Source of the DNA: Alligator mississippiensis
Taxonomy: Eukaryota > Chordata > Crocodylia > Alligatoridae
Direction: 5' to 3'
Length of the DNA: 64,000 nucleotides
NCBI RefSeq assembly: GCF_030867095.1
Contig: NC_081824.1
Span: forward strand, 344,590,203-344,654,202
Under the pieces are notes generated by a model that was not told the DNA's origin, made no database searches, and worked only from the letters and a program-made list of their open reading frames with translations. The position numbers were made by a program, and so were the translations under genes. Positions 13,201 through 22,200 of the stretch are shown in pieces (positions within the stretch are counted from its first letter, which is position 1; every line of letters starts with the position of its first letter).

Positions 13201-16200
13201 GGGAGCTTGTTACCTGCTGGTGCAGGGGGAGCCCAGGAGCCTATCAGCAATAAGGGCAATGGGATCTGATACACAATAGCACAGTCACGCCTCCTGCCAT
13301 ACGTGTGTGACATGGCAGGAAGCACAATTGTGTGGATCATGCATGAGATCCCATTGCATCTTTACCTGCACTTCTGGAGGGGTCCTTAGGCCCAGGTATG
13401 CTTAAAAAGTGTGAGGGTGGGGCATGTTACTATAGTTGCCCTCCTGAGCACTGTCCAACACAGTGCAGATGTGCCCACAGTGTTTTGCCCTGAGGTTGTC
13501 AAAGAAATACTTTTATAGACAGCCCACCACCAGGCATTCTTAAGACAGCCCAAATAGGTCCCTCTCTTCTCTGCCCCTTTTTTGTTGGAGATGGTTCTGC
13601 CGACTGTCAGATCTCTTCTTCTTATTCTTGTAGTCCATTTTACTGAAAATAAATTGTATATTGATGTCTTTTGAAAGCTGTTCAGTTTGCATTGGATGTG
13701 CTTACTATTGTTCCAGCATTCTGCTCCATATAGGGAGGATGCTTATGATGCTGCTTCTAAATATCTTAAGTTTGGTGTTCCTGCTAATCATGCTAGACTT
13801 CCATACCTTATAGAGAGGTTTTTTTTAAATATTTGCTTTACAGAGTTTGAACCTTACATCACATGCAGTCACCACCGTCATGACTAATGCAGATAAGTAA
13901 ATGTATTAGCCATTTTTAAGGCTTCACCTTCCAAATAGATAAAATCATTAGGTAAATTAATTTTCGTAATGACCATCTTTGATTTATTAATAATAAGACC
14001 TTTTTGCCTGGCAGAATTTGCAAGACCATCTGTCTTTCTGATGACTAATGGCTACAAATTCAATGAAGTGTTATGAAAAAGAAAACACTGAGCTAGACTC
14101 AGACCTGCCATTACCACTCATAGCTTCATTACTTGATCCTCCCATTTATTACACACTTTGTTAAGATAGTGTAATCCTACAGGGGAAAAAAATACCACTA
14201 GCATTATTCCTTTCAGAGCCATCAGCATTTCTAGTCAGTGCTTCTTGTTTTTTAATACATGGGTTTTATAATTTGACTCTACCTCTGGGCTGCAGCTTGG
14301 TATGCATAGGCAGCCAGGGAATGGATCTTTTTTATCCCCAATAGAGAAATATCCAAATAGTTCTGAACTTTTAAACATGTTTTAGTGTTTAAAAAATAGC
14401 TAAATATGTGCAGATATGGTGGGCAAAAACATTATTACACAGAGGAGAGACAGTTTATCATGTCCAGTGGGTTGCAGAAGTCTGTCCCAAAAAAATGATA
14501 GAAGACTTAATTATTCAGGGATTTGTTAATATAACAGTAAGCCTTACAAGCTTTGTATATTACTAAGCATACTGCAGAGATGGTGGGACCCATAAGGTTA
14601 AATACTATTTGTGATCCTAACCTCAGTTTAATCATGGCACCCTCTGTGTAAGCAAATGGTGTTACACAGCATAAAACTGGTGTAAAATCAGAATCTAACT
14701 CAAGACAGGGAACAGGTTTCCCATAGAGGTTGTAGGCTCTCCATCTTTGGAGGTTTTTAAGATCTGGGTAAACTAAGGCTTGGCTGGGATGATCTAGTTA
14801 GGGATGGTCCTGCTTTTGAGCAGGGGGTTGGACTAGATGACCTTCCAAGGTCCCTTCCAACCCTCATTTTCTATTATTCTATAAAGACTGCCTTCAGCTA
14901 CCTGGTGAGTACAACTGCATAGCCTGTAGTGTGGCATCTTGCTCTATGAATTGGATTTTAAACACTAAAAAGACTGGTAGCATTAATAATGTATTGTTCA
15001 AAAATATTGAGTGTTTTCTTTGTATCATTATAACAGAGTGACATAGCTTACAGAGAAAGACCTCCCAGAAATGAAAGAAACTGTAATACAATAATTGATC
15101 TTAAATCATTCATGGAAGCATTAAGTAGAGGGTCTGTTAGATTTCCTGCATGGTGTTAAGTGCTTCTCATGTCATAGCCAGGAAGAACAGGTGATGGTTA
15201 TCTGCCTGGAAGTTAAATCACAGTAGAATGATAAGTACAATGCAATGCTGGGAGTTGGTTCCTGGCTGTGACACAGTTAAAAAGAATCAGGGAGAGAATC
15301 ATATAGGGTGCTGAACCATGAGGAACAAATTTTAATGCAGCTTTAGCCAAGGAGCAAAAGGAGATGTATGACGTTACTCTCCCATCCCTAGCACTTGCTC
15401 CTTTGTGCACTTTGAACTGCTGCTGTCTGTGTAGAGACGGAACTTCAGCTTTCAGGACACATTTCATAAACCATAAATACACTTGAAAAATAGAACATAG
15501 AGCCTGCACAAAATTTTTTATCTTACAAAGGGCATATAGTTCCCAATTAACTTTTGCAGAATAGTAATTAATTCAGAAATGGATCTCTGCTATAGAATGT
15601 GATGTCTTAAGAATATATATAAAGTTTGGGGGAAAAAAAAACATTTTTTTCTTTTTTCTCCAGATGTTCTTACAGCAGCCAACAGTAACCCTGAGCTTTA
15701 GCAATGCACAGCAGCCAGATCCTCAGCAGTTACAGCCAAGGTCAGGGGTCATCTCTCAGCAGCAGCTTCTCCCCAGTCCTCAACTTCAAGGGCAAATGAC
15801 ATCTTCTCAAACAGCAAGCCAGCAAATCTTAAGAGAGGGGAGTGTGATATCAAGCCAGGTAAACATTTTATTTGAATGAAATGCAGGTAGCACGAATGTA
15901 CTAAGTCACTACTGAATGATCACATAAAAAACCACGTCATTGCTATAAATAAAATGTGGGTCCCTTTTCATCTCTCTTCTTGAACAAAGGCTTCTTCCCA
16001 CAGGTTTTCAACATTAAGAACTTTCTTTCTTTCTTTTTGTAAAGATCTAAACCAGAACATTATGCAGCCAGATGTTTCATTTTTAGAACAGAATTGAGCA
16101 TGTGTTAGGAACTGTAAATTACTTGTTTTTCTTTAATTGTTCATGAAAGATGTCAGACTGGGAGCCTGGACAGCAGTCCATCTTTCCCAACACCCTCTCA

Positions 16201-19200
16201 AAAATGTGCCTCAGCACTGTCCTTGAGAATAGTTTGCTTTGTGTGCCCATTCAGTTCTGGCCACAGGTTGCCAACACAGCTGATATATTTCTAGTAGTGT
16301 TGGTGTATCAATAGTATGTGGGACTTGCACAAAAGAAACTGAACTGAGATCTCCACTTCACAAATGTAACTGACTCCAGCACAGGGAAGTAAAGTTCAGC
16401 TCTAAGTATTAACAGTTGAAGGCAGTGAAGCTGCGACTGTGCTCAGCACAGATTTGTTTTCCTTTTCGCAGATTTTTTTGGAGTATTTCCATTTTTCCTA
16501 TTTCAACATAACTCAGCACACTTCCCTTTATAACATTCAGCCCTGATTCTTGCTAGCCTGATCTTGCAGTTCAGTGAACAACATACTTACAGCCTTATGT
16601 TCAGACCAGTCACCCTTTTAAAGTAAAATGTTACTGTGTATTGTAAGTAGTTTTAAAAAATCAATTTACACGTAATAAGGTTTATCACAATTTCTGATTT
16701 TTTGTGACAAGGGTGAATCTCTTCTAACTGCCTTTCTGGTTCCTTAGAGTCATCTTTACCTCCAAAACTGCTCCACAGAATTAAAGGGCATGCTTTGTTT
16801 TCATAATACATTGACTTCAGAGTCAAGTACTCTGCAGGCAAGTAAAATAAAAAGGGTGCAATGCTGTACAAGAAAGGTATAATGGATTACAAAATATTAG
16901 TGTGTCTAGCAACTGTCTCCCACATGTACAGACACACCCAAGATTTAATCATTAAGGTGATACTTTTCTTACAAGATAAGACTATATTTTTAAGTTTTTC
17001 TCTAAAAACTGGTCATAGGTTACCACCTGTTTTCTTGCCCATTTTCCCTTTGCTTCCTGTCATTTTCTTATGCAATTACATTCAGACCATGGTCTGTCCC
17101 TAGATGTCCAAAAACAGTTATCACAATTGGTGTTTAGATTTACATTTTAAAAGTTCATTAAAATTCTTTTCTAGGGTCAGAAATCAATTCGAAGTGCGCA
17201 GATGGGACAAAGTAGCAGTCATTCATCCAGTGGCTTAGCTTCACAATTCAGCACGTCTGCATTGCTCTCACAGACTGTGAACATGGCTCCACCTGCTGCT
17301 GTAGCCCAGGATAGCAGTCCGTGTCATGCCAGTCCAGATTTCAGCCATGACCGACAACTAAGGTAAATGCTTTTTAACTAACTGAATGATTTTGTCTTGA
17401 AGCCAGAGCTGTGCATTTGCACCTGGGCAACACAGCAAATCAGGATTTGGAGCACTAAGGCAATGGGAAGTGAGAGGTACTTTCATTATGACTTATATAA
17501 ACCAAAGTTTTATGAAAAAAAAGCAGATTAAACAAACCAGTAGGCCATTTAGGCCTAGCCCATGACTTAGGGTGTTTGTTCATGCTGTGAAGTGAGGGTG
17601 AGTAGTAATAAAAATCCCTTCCTTCCCAAAATGTATTTTAGGCACAGCCCTGAGCAAAGGGTAGGATGCCCCGGGAGTAGTAGCTCCAGCAGGCTGTGTG
17701 CCACTGAGACATGGAGGGGTAGGTTGTAGCCATGTTGGTCTAAGGACATAGGCGGACAGGGTTCCTTGGGTAAATCCGATATCTTTTATTAGACCAGCTC
17801 AAATACTTGCAAAGAAGAATGTTTCCAACTATTTGAGTTGGTCTAACAAAAGATACCGGATTTACCCAAAGAAGCTTGTCTGCCTCTAACACAGAGCGTC
17901 ATAATCTACTGGTAGTACAGAACAGTAGAAATCATTCCTTTCCCTTGGCAAGAGAGAAGAAAGGATGGCATTGTGCCATCCTTTGAGGGGTGTCTTTGAG
18001 GCACCCAGCCTGCTAGGCTACTTCTAGGCAGAGCATCTTTTACCCTACCCCTTGCTTGGGCTTTATCTAAAGGTACAGTCCAGGCACAAGAATTTCATTT
18101 TCTAAGCAATTACTTCTGACAGTCCCAGACATGCAAATGATTAATTTTGAATTTAGCATACATGATCCAATTGCCTGATGTGCCTGTCTGGCCTGTATAT
18201 GGGATACCTAGCAGTATGCTTTACACTTGTGCTAAGATATCTTCTATTTCCCAACTTGGATGATTGATCAAGGACAACACTCTGACATGTATCAGAATAT
18301 CAGTGTCAGAGTTTGTAGGGTTCATGATAAATTTCCCCAGATCTCAGGAGACATTTAGAATATGTGGAAGCCATGCTAGACACAGCTCTATTCAAAGCCT
18401 TCCCCAGAGCAGGAGCCTAACATTACCAGGCTGGCAGAAAGTATACTACTGATAAACAAGAGCAAGGAGTTAACAGCTTGAATTTTGGTGTGAATGAGGT
18501 TACTCCTGTAACTCTATTCGTGTGATGTATCTCCATATGAATGCAAGCAACATGGGGGGCATCTTGAATCCTGTGTGGTTAATAGACAATTACTTAGTCT
18601 CTTTGGGGTGATGTCAGTACTGGTGCAGTATGAAGATAGGAGTGGACTTCTGTTTGTCTCTGGGAAAAGGCATAGTAATCTCAGGTGAGATCAGCCTGGG
18701 ATCAGGAGCACATGTATGGAACATGGGTAGGAGCTCCTGAGTTTTTAGCTTGTGTTGAGCATGAAAGTGTAGGCTAAAATCAGTGGCCCCAGGGAATGCA
18801 GATCCAGAAAGTGACTCCAAGTCTTCTGACTTGTGACTTGTTCCCCACCCTCAAAACCATTTGTCCTTCAGTATATGACATTTGTTCATTGTTTTGTTAG
18901 AGTAATATCATTTCTCCTCTTTTCCATGTGCAAGACTGCTGCTCAGTCAACCTATTCAACCAATGATGCCTGGTTCCTGTAATGCAAGACATTCTTCAGA
19001 TGTCAGTGCAGCTGGTTCCCAGGCTAAGTATGTTACTGAAAAATAAAGCACCATAGTGATTTTGAGGGGAGCTGACCTTTAAGTTAGAAATCTACTAGTG
19101 TTAGTAAACATCAGTAGTGTGCACATACCTTTTTGTCCTGTGACGTGCCGGAGATCTGCTGCTTGCAGTTGTATAAGCGGCGAAATGCACATCAGTGCAC

Positions 19201-22200
19201 AGAAAATGGCGGCAGTGAGCTTTTGAACTAAAGTACCTCTGAGGTGTTTTAGTTCAAAAGCCAACTGCCACCATTTTCTCAGCGCTGGCATGCATTTCAC
19301 CATTTATACAACTGCAAGCGTTGCAGCACCAGGCACTTTTCAAACCACCCAGGGCTGCAGTGCGCACACGTAAAAATGCTGTTAGTGTGTTGATGCTGAC
19401 TCTCAATGCCAACCTTGCTGTACTGGGCCAGTTCACTATTTAAAATTGCTACTATGAGAAGTAGGATGTGCCAGTGGGGTTTAGACAAATGATGAAAAAA
19501 GACCCTTTTTTATTTCTCTCTCACACTTACATCAGTGATGTTCCTGATCCACCAAAGCTTAGTGAGAAAGAAAACACATTAAGCATTTGACCTCTGTTTC
19601 AGTGCTGACCTACTGGAAATTGAGGGCTCGATCTCTCACTCTAATGCAGTGATTCTCAGTTTAGAGTGTCATGGCACCCTGGTTTCTATGAAATCCTTTT
19701 CAACGTGCTGCAGGCTTCTGCATAAGATTAGCACTGTCGAGTATGCAAACACACATGATTCACAAAATAAACCCAGATATTTCAAATAGGAATCTATAGC
19801 ATCAAAACGATTCTGCGTGGTTGTGGTCTTGCTGAGTTCTCTGCAGCAGAACAATTGCTTTATTACTTACTTTTCTGTAGTCAGTGAGTGAAAGCTGAGC
19901 GGTGGCATTTTCCAAGAGGTGCCTCGAATCGAATGAGGTTGAGAACCACTGCTCTAGTATGACACCAGCGTAACTCTGGGTGCAGACAGGAGTGACAATT
20001 TTTGCCTGATATGGACACAGAAAGCTGCCTGTTGCCGTGACCAAACACAAACATACGACTGCAGACAGCTTAAAAAATGACAGATCAGGCGAAAATCTGA
20101 ACCCTCATTGCATAAAGGGTCAGATTAAGACATTTCAAAACAGAGCATCTTCTGTAACTTCTGTCTGTGTTGCCTGCCAACCTTGAGCTGTTTTCAGAAT
20201 GGAAGTGGGGAAAGAGAGCGGAGGGAGTTCAGTCTGAGGTTTTTTTCAGAACCTGCTGGAGGGTGGGGTGGGTGAGTTGGCCCCAAAAAGAAAAAGTGTT
20301 GTTAATATTGAATCTAGCATACATGATCCAGTTGCCAGGTTGGGGCAGGGGGCAGGCATTAATTCACCTGCCCCACCCTCCAGCACCGGAACCAGCTCTG
20401 TCTGCTTCCTTTCCCCCCTCCCTTTCTTAAACAGAGACATGCTGGGAGGGAGCAGGGACCATTGCTAGGGGAAACCAGCTGCAGGCAGGTAGTCATTAGC
20501 TAGATTCCTCTCCCTTCTGGAACCAACAGTGAACTTCTGTTTGATCCAGGGGATCATTGCAACTCAGAATGTTTCCTACAAATCATTCTCAATTACAGTG
20601 GGGAGCTGCACTTCTGTCTGCACCCTCTATTGACCTCAGTAATCTCATTAGGTTTTAGAAGATAAGCAAAGTTAGGCTTGGTTAGTAACAGCTCTCTTGT
20701 CCTTTTGCAACAAGCCTTCAGAAAGAGTAGGGCACAGGAGTACCTCCCAGGAGCAGACTGGGAACAGAGTTGTGACACTTGAGTCACAGTCTTGTTTCTA
20801 ACCCTTCCCTTCTCCTCTGGACCATTCCTGTTATCTTGCTTTAAGGGAGTGGTGCTCAAACTTCCTGCCCCCATGGCATGGGGTTAGTGCACTGACCAGA
20901 TCCCATGTGAGGTTGCCACATGGGGTTATACTGGTCAGTCCAGTATACTGCCTGGCCCTGTGTGCCAGATGTAGCTTCTTGTTAGCCTGACCCCATGGCT
21001 GGTCTGACTCTGTGTACTGACATGGATCCAGCTGTGTGCTGGCACAACCTTGCATGCCCAATCAGGCCATAGAGTGACCCTGAGTGCCAGCTTAGCAATG
21101 TGCTGGTGCTGGTGCAGGACCAGCACAGGACCACGTTATCTGGCCCACAAGGCTCCACTCAGGTCCAGAAATTTGACAATAGGGAAGCAGCAGTTAACAC
21201 TGCTACCACTATCCAGCTGCCAAATTTCCAGATCATTGGGAGCCCCATGGGCTGGGTGATATGTCTCCATGGGCTGGATCTGACATGTGGACCAGAGATT
21301 GAGAACTGGTGCTTTAAGATGACCCCAGTAGGATTGGAGATGCCTATGAAAAACCAAGGAACTGCAAGGATTTAAGTAGATGCTTCATTATATGGCATTC
21401 TAACCTCTGTTTCAGTCATTAGCCAGTGCACCCGCAAGGTGTGGTAGGGAACAGACACATTGTCTTTTAAGTGAAACTGAGGTCCTAGTCATTAAAGGTC
21501 CCAGGGGGCTTTATTGAGGGTAAGGATGATCCTGTATCCTGACAGAACATCTTTCTTAGCAATTTAACTGAAAGCTGTTTATTCTTCACTTCTTCTATTT
21601 AGATACTCTCAAAACCAACAAATGTTTCAAAATCTGGAAGTACAGACTTCCAGCAGTGGCTCGCCAATAGTATTGATGGGACAAGCGGTATTACACCAAG
21701 GGTTCTCTGCAACACAGCCTTCTCAGCCATCCTCTCTGCAACCTATGCAACTCCAACATCAACAGCATCAGCAGCAACGCTACCTTCAGGTAGGGTGAAA
21801 TAAAAGAGATAATACGCAAAGTATACAAATGCAACAGTACTGTGAAAAGTAGTAAGGAATACAGCATTTTTAGAAGGTAGAACAAATGGGACCACCCCAT
21901 TGTCTTTCACACAAGTATTAGGGAAATGGATTCAGCACTTATAAGCCTTTCAAATATATCAGTGTAGCAGCTAGCGCTATCGGAGTATGTTAAAAAATAT
22001 TCTACAGCATTAACCCAAAGTGTATTGAAAGGGCATTTAGTGTCAGAAAACTGCACTCATACATATTAGTCTCCCATTGATTCTATAAATATTTCTTAGC
22101 TTACATGTCAAAAGATTGTTTTTCTAACTGCCAGTACCTTCCACGTAGAATCAGAAATGAACATTCAGGTTTTCTTTTTTTCACTCTTGTACGCTATCAT

